Below are positions 18,110-26,150 of a DNA stretch of 64,000 bases, piece by piece (the stretch's first letter is position 1; each line of letters starts with the position of its first letter). Below the pieces are notes generated by a model. The model saw only the letters and a program-made list of their open reading frames with translations, did not search any database and had not been told where the DNA came from. Both the position numbers and the translations under genes were made by a program. Origin of the DNA: Peribacillus simplex (lineage in GTDB: Bacteria > Bacillota > Bacilli > Bacillales > DSM-1321); contig NZ_CP011008.1 of the NCBI RefSeq assembly GCF_001578185.1, positions 5,236,001 through 5,300,000 of the forward strand, read 5' to 3'.

Positions 18110-18196
18110 AGGTTTTATTATCCATACTATCGAGCTGCTTACTTGAAAAAGGGTAAGCATCTTATCCTTGTAGAGTTTTGCAAGGATTTTTTTTAT
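18110..18196 (+). promoter_or_regulatory. Structured leader with an intrinsic terminator before the purine permease
   Basis: The leader has a first hairpin GCTTAC / GTAAGC (18137-18142 with 18153-18158), then a terminator hairpin ATCCTTG / CAAGGAT (18164-18170 with 18181-18187) followed by eight T, and only then the ribosome site AAAAAAGGAG. A terminator between promoter and gene implies attenuation. The conserved core of the purine (xpt-pbuX/pbuG) riboswitch is not visible, so the sensor, if any, is unidentified. Confidence 0.55.
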
Positions 18197-18215
18197 ATAA
18201 AAAAGGAGTGACCGC

Positions 18216-19508
18216 ATGTTTAAATTAAAAGAACGGAATTCAAATATTAAGACCGAAGTACTTGCGGGGCTTACAACCTTTTTAACACTGGCTTATATCA
18301 TCGTTGTAAACCCAATGATCCTTTCTGATGCCGGAGTTCCTTTCGACCAGGCATTCACAGCAACCATAATCGCAATAATAGTCGGTACCCTATGCATGGC
18401 CCTTTTAGCCAATTACCCAATTATCATAGCACCGGCCATGGGATTGAATGCTTATTTTGCATACTCGGTACTGGGAACCCATGATATCTCATACACAGTT
18501 GCCTTTTCGGCAGTCTTTGTTACCGGTATCATCTTTATCCTTTTATCACTTACCTCTTTCCGCTCAAAATTGATTGAGGCCATCCCCAATAACTTAAAGC
18601 ATGCAATCAGTGCCGGAATCGGACTTTTCATCACCTTTATCGGACTTCGCTTGTCAGGTGTCGTAACACAGCATGAATCCAACCTAGTCACCCTTGGAAG
18701 CTTCAGGGACCCTAGTGTGGCACTTACATTGGTTGGTCTGGTCATTACGATCGTGCTGATCGTACGTAATGTACAGGGTGCGATATTCATCGGGATGATC
18801 GTGACTGCCATAATCGCTTTTTTTACAGGCCAATTGGAAGTGGATGGTCTTGTTTCCACTCCTACATTACCTGAAGGGATAATAGTCGCCAATCCAATCA
18901 CATCTATCGCGGATGTCATTAACTACGGGCTTTATGGCGTCGTCTTCTCCATTTTACTTGTGATGTTATTCGATACGACAGGTGCTTTATTAGGCATTGT
19001 TCGTCAAGCCGGATTGTTGAAGAATAATAAGCTTGAAAAATCCGGCAGTGCTTTTTTTGCAGACTCCATCGGCACTACCGTTGGTGCCATGTTCGGTACA
19101 AGCCCGACCGCAGCCTCAGTTGAATCTTCAGCTGGGGTAGGAGCAGGCGGCAAGACAGGCTTAACCGCGTTAGTTGTGGCCATCCTGTTCTTAATAACTG
19201 CCTTCTTCAGTCCACTGATAGGGGCTGTTTCAAATGTAGCGGCAATCACGGCACCAAGCTTGATCATCGTGGGTAGTATGATGATCAAAAGCATTAATGA
19301 AATTGACTGGACACACTTTGATGAGTCATTCCCAGCCTTTTTGGTCATTGTCGCCATGCCGTTAACGTCAAGCATCGCAAACGGGATAGCACTTGGATTC
19401 ATCGCCTATCCCATTTTAAAAATGGCTAGAGGCAAGTTCCGTGAAGTGCATCCGTTCGTGTACGTGTTTGCTATTCTATTCCTCTATCAACTGATTTTCC
19501 TAGCTTGA
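18216..19508 (+). CDS. NCS2-family purine base permease (PbuG/PbuO-like)
   Basis: 430-residue membrane transporter of the AzgA-like branch of NCS2, moving adenine, guanine or hypoxanthine with protons. Typical blocks are EVLAGLTTFLTLAYIIVVNP at the N-terminus, IIAPAMGLNAYFAYSV, AISAGIGLFITFIGLR, LLVMLFDTTGALLGI and the signature MFGTSPTAASVESSAGVGAGGKTGL. About 12 hydrophobic helices are visible. The ribosome site is AAAAAAGGAG. The gene is preceded by a leader terminator, so transcription is probably attenuated. The exact base transported cannot be told. Confidence 0.9.
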   Translation: MFKLKERNSNIKTEVLAGLTTFLTLAYIIVVNPMILSDAGVPFDQAFTATIIAIIVGTLCMALLANYPIIIAPAMGLNAYFAYSVLGTHDISYTVAFSAVFVTGIIFILLSLTSFRSKLIEAIPNNLKHAISAGIGLFITFIGLRLSGVVTQHESNLVTLGSFRDPSVALTLVGLVITIVLIVRNVQGAIFIGMIVTAIIAFFTGQLEVDGLVSTPTLPEGIIVANPITSIADVINYGLYGVVFSILLVMLFDTTGALLGIVRQAGLLKNNKLEKSGSAFFADSIGTTVGAMFGTSPTAASVESSAGVGAGGKTGLTALVVAILFLITAFFSPLIGAVSNVAAITAPSLIIVGSMMIKSINEIDWTHFDESFPAFLVIVAMPLTSSIANGIALGFIAYPILKMARGKFREVHPFVYVFAILFLYQLIFLA

Positions 19509-19516
19509 TCATTTCA

Positions 19517-19546
19517 AGAGGACCCCCCTGTGGTTTCTCTTTTTTT
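19517..19546 (+). terminator. Possible terminator of the purine permease gene
   Basis: Imperfect stem AGAG-ACC / GGT-CTCT followed by TTTTTTT, 10 nt after the stop codon. The stem is weak but the T-run is good. Confidence 0.45.
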
Positions 19547-19561
19547 AACCAGCTCTCCAAT

Positions 19562-19597
19562 AAAAAGAAGGATATCCAACTTTTCGTCAGATATCCT
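19562..19597 (-). terminator. Terminator of the ParM/ParR-like operon
   Basis: Perfect minus-strand stem AGGATATC / GATATCCT with a 13-nt loop, exit tail TTCTTTTTA, 9 nt after the stop codon of the second gene. Confidence 0.8.
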
Positions 19598-19605
19598 CCT
19601 ATATA

Positions 19606-20145
19606 TTACTGGTTCATTTGATCAAGAAAATCACCCAGGAGATCATCAAGATTTTCCTCTTCTTGTTCGGGTTCTTCCACTTGTTGTTCGGGTTCTTCCA
19701 AACTCCAATCAAAATCATCCAGATCTCTCTTAGGCAAGTCTTCCTTGACCCCCTCCACTTCCTTTTCTTCAAGCTCAACTTGCATATATTCCTCATTCGA
19801 TCCATTACTGTTCAAAGAGGCAAGCAAGGCCGTAGCGCGTAAAGGATCGGATAAAAGGTTGTACATAATCGTTCCAAGCATAGCTTCTGAGTGGGAATGC
19901 TTGAGCCAATCACGCTGAGATTTGCTTAGCTTGTTCGGCATGGGCAGGGCAATCATTTCCCGATCCTGATGGGTGGATTGCCCGACTCCATCGAGAACAT
20001 ACTCGGCAATTTTACTGGAAAAATTCCTTCTTTCCGTTTCCTTCAATTTCTGCAGCTGTCTTAACGTATAGTCTGATACATCCGAAGGGATACGAAAAGT
20101 GATGGCTTGCCCTCTTTTAATTTCAGAAGAAGCTGTTTTTTTCAT
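19606..20145 (-). CDS. ParR-like partner of the actin-like protein (ribbon-helix-helix plus acidic tail)
   Basis: 179 residues. Residues about 10-55 (GQAITFRIPSDVSDYTLRQLQKLKETE, then a helix ending EYVLDGV) look like a ribbon-helix-helix DNA-binding domain: a short strand followed by two helices. The C-terminal third is strongly acidic, with EEPEQ repeats, ending in DDLLGDFLDQMNQ. A DNA-binding N-terminus with an acidic C-terminus that contacts filament ends is the known plan of ParR adaptors. The gene lies 8 nt after the parM-like gene, whose stop overlaps its AGGTGAG ribosome site region, and shares its terminator. The assignment rests on this architecture and the neighbour, not on close sequence similarity. 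Confidence 0.6.
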   Translation of the reverse strand: MKKTASSEIKRGQAITFRIPSDVSDYTLRQLQKLKETERRNFSSKIAEYVLDGVGQSTHQDREMIALPMPNKLSKSQRDWLKHSHSEAMLGTIMYNLLSDPLRATALLASLNSNGSNEEYMQVELEEKEVEGVKEDLPKRDLDDFDWSLEEPEQQVEEPEQEEENLDDLLGDFLDQMNQ

Positions 20146-20153
20146 TCTCTCAC

Positions 20154-21347
20154 CTATTTAATGGAACCCGTTCTTTGTTCTTTCTTCTTTTGCTGGGACT
20201 GATTCTGTTCCTTTGCATTCCGGCGTTTAAAATCCGAAATCAATTTATAATAGGCGTTTGCCATCATCCAAACGCTTTCCCGCTCATCTTCGAAAAAGTC
20301 TATATTGTAGCCATCGAAATTTTGATTCAATGTTTTCAAGTAATCTTTCAGGACAATTGATCCCCCGCCTACGAAATAGCAGATTTCCGTTTGGGAATTT
20401 TTTTGCCATACATTGCGCAGGTGGCGATATTGCTTTTTGGCCAGTTCTCCCAAAATACGGTCAACGATATCATGGACACTAGTCCGGCTTCCGCGAACCA
20501 TAATATGATTGCGATCATTTTTCTTCGTGATGATTTCAACGACGTCGCGTCTGCTATCCAGCTCGACACCATGTTTCTTCCTGATTTCTTCACGAATCGA
20601 TTCAAGGGCTTCAGCTACTCCCAAATTGAATCCTTGAGCTTTGTCATCGTCAACTTTACGGTTTTTAATGACCGCGATATCTGTCGATAATCCACCGATA
20701 TCCTGAATGAGTATTCTTCTATCTATTAATTCACGGTTAATGATATTCAAATCTTTATCCATGACCAAATTTATGTATGCAGCGAAGCCTTCTGGATAGA
20801 CTTTCACTTCATCGAATTTGATATTAACCTTAATGCCTTGGTATTTAGGAGTAATTAAAAATTCCACCTGGTGGACTGAACCAAGTAATTTCGAGCGGTA
20901 CCCGACGTCTTTACCTTCTTTAACCTCCCGAAGTGGCAAACCTGTTCCAAGCGTATAGTTGGCTTCCACAACATTATTCACTTTTTTGAATGTATCGTTG
21001 TCCCCCAACTTGGCAGCGTCTAATGCAAGAGCCGCAAAAAGCATGACTAATGTTTGATCTTCTTCCGATTTACTGCTTCCTAAATCCAGTTCTGTAGGAT
21101 TATCACTTTTTGTCGCCAAGTTCCCAACGCGATAAATCGCATTATTGTCTTGCAGAGCCGGTGAATGGACCCTAATATGAATCCCTTCCAATGGGTTTTT
21201 TTCATTAAGTTCCTCAATCCCAATGACCGGACGGTCCTCTATGTCTTTTGCAATGACATTCGGTATATATAGTTCAGACTCTAGCTTTCCAAAAATAGCT
21301 TTGATAGCATCATTTCCTACGTCTACTGCTGCGATTCTAGAACTCAT
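20154..21347 (-). CDS. ParM/StbA-family actin-like ATPase
   Basis: 397 residues with the actin/Hsp70 nucleotide-binding plan: phosphate 1 loop AAVDVGNDAIKAIFG at residues 5-19, phosphate 2 loop ILIQDIGGLSTDIAVIKN near 215, and adenosine motif CYFVGGGSIVLKDYL near 345. The last 25 residues are a basic, glutamine-rich tail. Plasmid ParM and Alp7A proteins polymerise to push sister DNA apart with a ParR-type adaptor bound to repeated DNA. Here the adaptor-like gene follows directly and iterons lie about 145 bp upstream of the start codon. The flanking genes look chromosomal, so it may be a captured plasmid locus or a chromosomal system. The ribosome site AAGGGG supports the start. Confidence 0.82.
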   Translation of the reverse strand: MSSRIAAVDVGNDAIKAIFGKLESELYIPNVIAKDIEDRPVIGIEELNEKNPLEGIHIRVHSPALQDNNAIYRVGNLATKSDNPTELDLGSSKSEEDQTLVMLFAALALDAAKLGDNDTFKKVNNVVEANYTLGTGLPLREVKEGKDVGYRSKLLGSVHQVEFLITPKYQGIKVNIKFDEVKVYPEGFAAYINLVMDKDLNIINRELIDRRILIQDIGGLSTDIAVIKNRKVDDDKAQGFNLGVAEALESIREEIRKKHGVELDSRRDVVEIITKKNDRNHIMVRGSRTSVHDIVDRILGELAKKQYRHLRNVWQKNSQTEICYFVGGGSIVLKDYLKTLNQNFDGYNIDFFEDERESVWMMANAYYKLISDFKRRNAKEQNQSQQKKKEQRTGSIK

Positions 21348-21492
21348 CTAAAAACATCCCCTTTTTAATAGAAAAAAAATAGTGAAGCATTCCCTTTAAG
21401 GATAGAAAAGGTTTCCACGATAGTCAATCCTTCATTAGTAATAGCTAGATTTGTCGAATTGTTTTCAAATTGTTTACAATAGGAACAAATAT

Positions 21493-21553
21493 GTATACAC
21501 CTTATATATAGCTATGTGTACGCATTTGCACACAGGTATACGTTTTTGTACAC
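21493..21553. repeat. Iteron array, copy one (two paired units plus a flanking half-site)
   Basis: Six-base GTRTAC/GTAAAC-like half-sites start at 21493, 21516, 21528, 21536 and 21548. Two units read GTGTACgcatttGCACAC and GTATACgtttttGTACAC, 20 bp apart. The array lies between the divergent parM-like gene and yhfW, the position of a parC centromere or operator. Confidence 0.65.
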
Positions 21554-21671
21554 AAACCTTATATTGTATTTTTAATTGATCTTTCCCCTTACAAAAATAA
21601 GCGTATAAATAGTGAATTTGGTTGTGGTAATAAATGGGCGATTCATTAATGAACTGTACAGAGGTATTCAA

Positions 21672-22228
21672 ATGATTGAGAAAAATACAGAAACCTCCAA
21701 ATTTAGGAACCTTATTGGCGCAGTCCGTTAACTTTCCCTTCTTTTTCTAAACTAGATACAGATATAACCGCTGACGTCTTAATTGCAGGCGGCGGAATTA
21801 CAAGGATTACTCAGCTAAACAAGGTATTAAAGTTACACTGATTGATGCTGGCGAAATCCTTAATGGAACAACGGGACGGGACACACCACAGCATGGCCTG
21901 ATTTACGACCAGTTGATCACCGAACATGGAGAAGAGAAGGCCAAACTCTATTATGAAGCTAATGCAGATGGAATGAAATTAATCAAAGACTTGGTAGAAG
22001 AACATTCCATTGAATGTAATTTGACTGCAATGGATACCTATATTCACGCGAATACTGATGAATATAAAAGTAAAATTCAAAAAGAACTAAAAGCCTATCG
22101 AAACTAGCCATTCGCGAGGATTATGCAGAAGAAATGCCTTTCTGCTTGTAAATCTTCTATGATCCAAGCACAAGTTTCACCCCTTTAAGATATTTAACGG
22201 CCCTCCTCTCCACGATTCTTGAAGCTGC
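21672..22228 (+). pseudogene. Truncated, frameshifted 5' copy of yhfW
   Basis: This is the decayed first copy of the neighbouring FAD/Rieske oxidoreductase gene. The GAGG ribosome site and ATG are kept, but an early indel ends the frame after about 18 codons. A later deletion removes part of the Rossmann helix after GGCGGCGGAATTAC, and the copy stops at the duplication junction near codon 200. An intact 64-codon stretch at 21913-22107 matches residues in the HGEEKAKLYYEAN region of the full gene. It cannot produce a functional enzyme. Confidence 0.88.
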
Positions 22229-22325
22229 AAAAGTTATCCCGATAGTCATTCCTTCATTAGTTGTAGCTATATTTGTCGAATTGTTTTCAATAGAAAAAAT
22301 ATGTATATAACTTATATATAGCCAT

Positions 22326-22404
22326 GTGTACATGATTGTAAACACGAATACATATTTGTGTACAATAAAACTATTTTTGTTTACATGTATACACATTTGT
22401 AAAC
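22326..22404. repeat. Iteron array, copy two (four units)
   Basis: Half-sites start at 22326, 22338, 22346, 22358, 22379, 22387 and 22399, a repeating 12 then 8 spacing with one degenerate half-site near 22367. The clearest unit is GTATACacatttGTAAAC. Units are therefore about 20-21 bp apart, two helical turns, placing all sites on one face of DNA. An extra GTATAT lies at 22303. Confidence 0.7.
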
Positions 22405-22521
22405 AAACCAAATAATGTATTTTTCTGAATCTTCCTCTTACAAAAAATAGGGGTATAAATAGTGGATTTGGGTATGGTAATAAATGGACAATTCACTAAT
22501 GAACTGTATGGAGGTATTCAA

Positions 22522-24042
22522 ATGACTGATAAAAATACAAACCTTCCTCAATTTCCGGAACCCTATTGGCGCAGTGCGTTAACTTTCCCTTCGTTTTCTA
22601 AACTAGATAAAGATATAACCACTGATGTTTTAATAGTAGGCGGCGGAATAACTGGAATCACTTCAGCTTATCTATTGGCTAAACAAGGCATTAAAGTCAC
22701 CCTGATTGAGGCAGGCGAAATCCTTACTGGAACAACCGGACACACTACAGCAAAAATAACAGCCCAGCATGGACTGATTTATGACCAGTTGATCACCGAA
22801 CATGGAGAAGAGAAGGCCAAACTCTATTATGAAGCGAATGTAGATGGAATGAAATTAATCAAAGACTTGGTAGAAGAACATTCCATTGAATGTAATTTGA
22901 CTGCACAGGATGCCTATGTTTACGCGAACACTGATGAATATAAAAGCAAAGTCCAAAATGAACTGAAAGCCTATCAAAAGCTTGGCATTCGGGGGGATTA
23001 TGCAGAGAGTATCCCTTTCTCCATTCCTTGTAAAGCTGCAGTGATAATGAAAGATCAAGCACAGTTCCATCCGTTAAAATATTTAACTGCCCTCATCTCC
23101 AAGATTCTTGAAGCTGGAGGGACAATCTATGAACGGACAACGGCCATGAAGATTGAAGACGGCGACCCTCCGACCGTTCAAACCGATACTGGATATACAA
23201 TCAAAAGCAATCAGGTAATCGTTGCCTCCCACTTCCCTTTCAATGATGAAACGGGCTTATACTTTGCCCGTGTTTATGTAAAAAGGTCCTATGTACTTGG
23301 AATTAAGACTGATCAGGAATATCCAGGTGGGATGTATTACAGTGCAGACAACCCTACCCGATCCCTTCGCTATACGGAATTGGAAAATGGGGAAAAACTT
23401 ATACTTGTCGGCGGGGAAGGCCATAAAACAGGCCAGGGAATCTCGACTATCGAGCATTATGAGGCCTTAAAGGACTTCAGTTCCCAATATTTCGATGTTA
23501 CGGATATTCCATATCGCTGGTCGGCACAAGATATTATGTCACCGGATAATATCCCCTTCGTCGGTCCAGTGACATCCAATCATCAAAACGTTCTAATTGC
23601 AACGGGTTATGCAAAATGGGGTATGACGAATGGATCGATTGCCGCTAAAATCTTGACTGACCATATTTTGCAAAGGGATAACCGGTATGCAGAATTGTAT
23701 GCCCCTTCCCGTTTAAAAGGCTTGAAGAATATAGTTCAAGTTAATGCTGATGTAGCGAAACATTTGATAAAAGGCAAATTGGCCACCATTCTTAAAACGC
23801 CAGAAGACTTAGGCATTGATGAAGGGGCAATCGTGAAGGTCAATGGAGACAAGGCTGGGTGCTACCGAGATCATGATGGTCAGCTGCATATTGTCGATTC
23901 CACATGTACCCATATGGGGTGTGAGGTTGCATGGAACAGCGGCGACCGTACCTGGGACTGCCCATGCCATTCCTCCCGTTACTCTATAACCGGGGAAGTA
24001 TTAAATGGTCCTGCCGTCGAACCATTGAAAAAAATACGCTAA
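22522..24042 (+). CDS. yhfW: FAD-dependent oxidoreductase with C-terminal Rieske domain (YhfW-like)
   Basis: 506 residues. A DAO-type FAD-binding domain starts at TDVLIVGGGITGITSAYLLAKQGIKVTLIEAG (GxGxxG and terminal acidic residue). GTTGHTTAKITAQHG follows, and a typical LIATGYAKWGMTNGSIAA stretch lies near residue 375. The last 90 residues form a Rieske [2Fe-2S] domain with ligands in CTHMGC and CPCHSS. The domain order and length match B. subtilis YhfW. The electron donor and substrate are unknown. The start is the ATG with GGAGG 7 nt upstream; an ATG 60 nt earlier lacks a ribosome site. A broken second copy of its 5' end precedes it, and the iteron array lies in its promoter region. Confidence 0.9.
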   Translation: MTDKNTNLPQFPEPYWRSALTFPSFSKLDKDITTDVLIVGGGITGITSAYLLAKQGIKVTLIEAGEILTGTTGHTTAKITAQHGLIYDQLITEHGEEKAKLYYEANVDGMKLIKDLVEEHSIECNLTAQDAYVYANTDEYKSKVQNELKAYQKLGIRGDYAESIPFSIPCKAAVIMKDQAQFHPLKYLTALISKILEAGGTIYERTTAMKIEDGDPPTVQTDTGYTIKSNQVIVASHFPFNDETGLYFARVYVKRSYVLGIKTDQEYPGGMYYSADNPTRSLRYTELENGEKLILVGGEGHKTGQGISTIEHYEALKDFSSQYFDVTDIPYRWSAQDIMSPDNIPFVGPVTSNHQNVLIATGYAKWGMTNGSIAAKILTDHILQRDNRYAELYAPSRLKGLKNIVQVNADVAKHLIKGKLATILKTPEDLGIDEGAIVKVNGDKAGCYRDHDGQLHIVDSTCTHMGCEVAWNSGDRTWDCPCHSSRYSITGEVLNGPAVEPLKKIR

Positions 24043-24145
24043 TGGACAATGTTAGTAATAGTCGACTGGGTTCGCCGTTTTCCTTATACTGAAGTTATGC
24101 ATGATTGAATGATTGCAAATAACTCTGAAAAGGATTGAATTGAAC

Positions 24146-24340
24146 ATGAACGGTAAAAATCGGAAAGACATTACCCCTGGTGCCTCAGTGGACATTATAC
24201 TTAAAGCAGATCAACGCAGCGGAAAACTGACAAGCGGAACTGTAAAGGATATTTTAACCAACTCCAGCAGTCACCCTCATGGAATTAAAGTAAGATTGAC
24301 TGATGGCCAGGTTGGCAGGGTTCAAGTCATTCATAAGTAA
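24146..24340 (+). CDS. ywbE: YwbE family protein
   Basis: 64-residue small protein with the family core ITPGASVDIILKADQRSGKLTSGTVKDILT and SHPHGIKVRLTDGQVGRVQ. It is probably a small beta-barrel, and its function is unknown in the family. The internal ATG giving MNGKNRKD is taken as the start because it matches the family N-terminus; its ribosome site (AAAGGA) is rather distant. It is followed at once by a terminator. Confidence 0.85.
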   Translation: MNGKNRKDITPGASVDIILKADQRSGKLTSGTVKDILTNSSSHPHGIKVRLTDGQVGRVQVIHK

Positions 24341-24344
24341 AGCG

Positions 24345-24372
24345 CACTCGGTCCAGGCCGAGTGTTTTTTTT
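24345..24372 (+). terminator. Terminator of ywbE
   Basis: Stem CACTCGG / CCGAGTG with a 6-nt loop followed by eight T. Confidence 0.88.
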
Positions 24373-24527
24373 GTATATCTTAAGCTTGAAGATATTCTTG
24401 AAGATATTATAGAAATTTTTTATGGGTTTTTCGACGGTATCGATAAAGATGGAGATATTTCAATCATGTTTCCCGTTCATACTTCGTACAATAGGGTTGA
24501 GATCTCATTAAAAAGGCTGGTGTCAAC

Positions 24528-25187
24528 ATGAATCAAGAATATAATGCCCCCGATAGGGATTATTACCGCAATGATGAACATACATTAAGAGTTTCCGGCT
24601 CAGAGACGCTTCAAGCTGCCCCGGATCAAGCCATAATCACCCTTGGAGTCATAACAGAGGATAAGGACCCGCAAAAGGCCCAGCAGGCCAATTCCCAAGC
24701 AATCGCGAATGTCATCGCATCACTTAAATCCGCTGGCATACCCGAAGAGCAATTGAAAACGAGTGATTATAGAATCGATCCACAATATGATTATATCGAC
24801 GGAAAGGAATTGTTCAAGAACTATAAAGTCCAGCACATGATCCAAGCCCAAACGACAGACATCGAAAAAATAGGCAGCATTATCGACACGGCAGTCAGAA
24901 GCGGTGCCAATTCGATCACAAGCATCCGCTTTTCCTTATCCAATCCAGAAGCATATTATAACCGGGCACTTTCGCTCGCTTTAAAAAAGGCATACGAAAA
25001 GGCACTCTCCATGGCTCGAACAATAGGAATCTCATTGAATCCAATCCCTAATCAAGTTGACGAAGTATCAGAAACCACGACGCCCATCCATTTCCAAACG
25101 AGCACCTTTTCAAAAATGGCATCCACCCCGATCCAGCCTGGAGAATTGAATATCACCGCCTCAGTCAGGGTGGTGTACACGTATTAA
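24528..25187 (+). CDS. SIMPL (DUF541) domain protein
   Basis: 219 residues forming one SIMPL domain: the N-terminal TLRVSGSETLQAAPDQAIITLGVITEDKDPQKAQQ strand-helix block and the C-terminal ALKKAYEKALSMARTIG helix followed by INITASVRVVYTY-like last strand are typical. Members in other bacteria are periplasmic or outer-surface oligomers linked to stress resistance. Here no signal peptide or membrane segment is visible, so it may be cytoplasmic. It is monocistronic between two terminators. Confidence 0.82.
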   Translation: MNQEYNAPDRDYYRNDEHTLRVSGSETLQAAPDQAIITLGVITEDKDPQKAQQANSQAIANVIASLKSAGIPEEQLKTSDYRIDPQYDYIDGKELFKNYKVQHMIQAQTTDIEKIGSIIDTAVRSGANSITSIRFSLSNPEAYYNRALSLALKKAYEKALSMARTIGISLNPIPNQVDEVSETTTPIHFQTSTFSKMASTPIQPGELNITASVRVVYTY

Positions 25188-25211
25188 ACATTTCATTATC
25201 CAATCCATGCT

Positions 25212-25238
25212 AAAAACCCCCTTGGCAAACCAAGGGGG
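25212..25238 (-). terminator. Terminator between the SIMPL gene and purU
   Basis: Perfect 9-bp stem CCCCCTTGG / CCAAGGGGG with a CAAA loop. The minus-strand exit is TTTTTA, so it mainly serves purU; the plus-strand tail is T-poor. Confidence 0.78.
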
Positions 25239-25247
25239 ATCTTCACT

Positions 25248-26150
25248 TTAAAAGACTACCGTTTTATTTTCATGAACGAGGACGCGGTCCTCCAAATGCC
25301 ATTTAACTGCACGGGCCAGCACTCTGCGTTCAGCTGAACGACCGATTTTCTTCATATCCCCTGCTGAATCGCGATGGTCCACACGTTCAATATCCTGCTC
25401 GATGATTGGACCTTCATCCAAATCATTCGTCACATAATGGGAAGTCGCCCCAATCAGCTTAACACCTCTATCATAAGCTCTTTCATAAGGCCGGGCACCA
25501 ATGAAGGCAGGTAAAAATGAATGATGTATATTGATGATTTTGTTTGGATGGGCAGCTACGAAATCCGGCGTCAATATCTGCATATACCTAGCTAATACAA
25601 TTAGGTCCACATTGAACTCTTCCAAAAGTCCAAGCTGTTTTGTCTCAACTTCCTTACGTATATCCTTATTTGCAGGAATATAATAAAAAGGGATACCCAT
25701 CGATTCGACAATTTGCCTGGTATCTTCATGATTACTTATGACTAGCGCAATATCAGCTAATAAATCCCCGCTTTGCCATTCCCATAGCAATTCCAGAAGA
25801 CAATGCGGTTCCTTGGAAACGAAGATTGCCGTCCTCTTCAAATCACTCACATGGTTAAATGTCCATTGCATTGAGAATGTTGTCGAAACTTCCTGAAATG
25901 CAAGTTGCATATCCTTTGCCTTATCCTTTAATCCTGGACAATCGAATTCAATCCTGGTGAAAAAGGTACCGCCCTCAGGATTCATCGAATACTGGCTCAA
26001 TTCAACAATATTTGCATCATATTCTTTAAGAAAGGCTGTAACTGTTGAAACAATTCCTGGCTGGTCCGGACATTTTATAATTAAGCGGCCTCTATCTTGA
26101 TTTTTTTCGCGAAATTCCTGTAATTGATCTTGCACAAAGTTGCTTACCAT
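25248..26150 (-). CDS. purU: Formyltetrahydrofolate deformylase
   Basis: Hydrolyses 10-formyl-THF to formate and THF, balancing one-carbon pools and feeding formate to PurT. The 300-residue protein has an N-terminal ACT domain (LIIKCPDQPGIVSTVTAFLKEYDANIVELSQYS) and a C-terminal formyltransferase fold with NIHHSFLPAFIGARPYERAYDRGVKLIGATSHYVTNDLDEGPII, which holds the catalytic Asn-His-Asp set. It is monocistronic with a terminator just after the stop. No purine-type operator is obvious upstream. Confidence 0.95.
   Translation of the reverse strand: MVSNFVQDQLQEFREKNQDRGRLIIKCPDQPGIVSTVTAFLKEYDANIVELSQYSMNPEGGTFFTRIEFDCPGLKDKAKDMQLAFQEVSTTFSMQWTFNHVSDLKRTAIFVSKEPHCLLELLWEWQSGDLLADIALVISNHEDTRQIVESMGIPFYYIPANKDIRKEVETKQLGLLEEFNVDLIVLARYMQILTPDFVAAHPNKIINIHHSFLPAFIGARPYERAYDRGVKLIGATSHYVTNDLDEGPIIEQDIERVDHRDSAGDMKKIGRSAERRVLARAVKWHLEDRVLVHENKTVVF

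Larger units (their letters stand above)
21407..23115. repeat. Tandem duplication of about 0.82 kb covering the iterons and 5' part of yhfW
   Basis: The segment 21407-22228 is repeated, diverged, from 22229 onward. Shared landmarks: CGATAGTCAxTCCTTCATTAG (21418 and 22240), TTTGTCGAATTGTTTTCAA, the iterons, TTACAAAAAATA, and the yhfW start region (ATG at 21672 and 22522). Copy one stops at a junction after CTTGAAGCTG, corresponding to about codon 200 of yhfW. Both copies have diverged by substitutions and small indels, so the event is not recent. Confidence 0.85.

Noticed and set aside
17911..18110. Classical purine riboswitch upstream of the permease
   Set aside because: The conserved loop and junction sequences are absent between the helicase and the promoter, and the transcript starts too late to include a full aptamer of that class.
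18452..18919. 155-codon minus-strand frame opposite the purine permease
   Set aside because: Complement of membrane-helix codons; no ribosome site, no family match, and the plus-strand gene is certain.
21493..22404. Possible CRISPR array
   Set aside because: Units are about 20 bp, degenerate, with no spacers of constant length and no cas genes; they are better read as protein-binding iterons.
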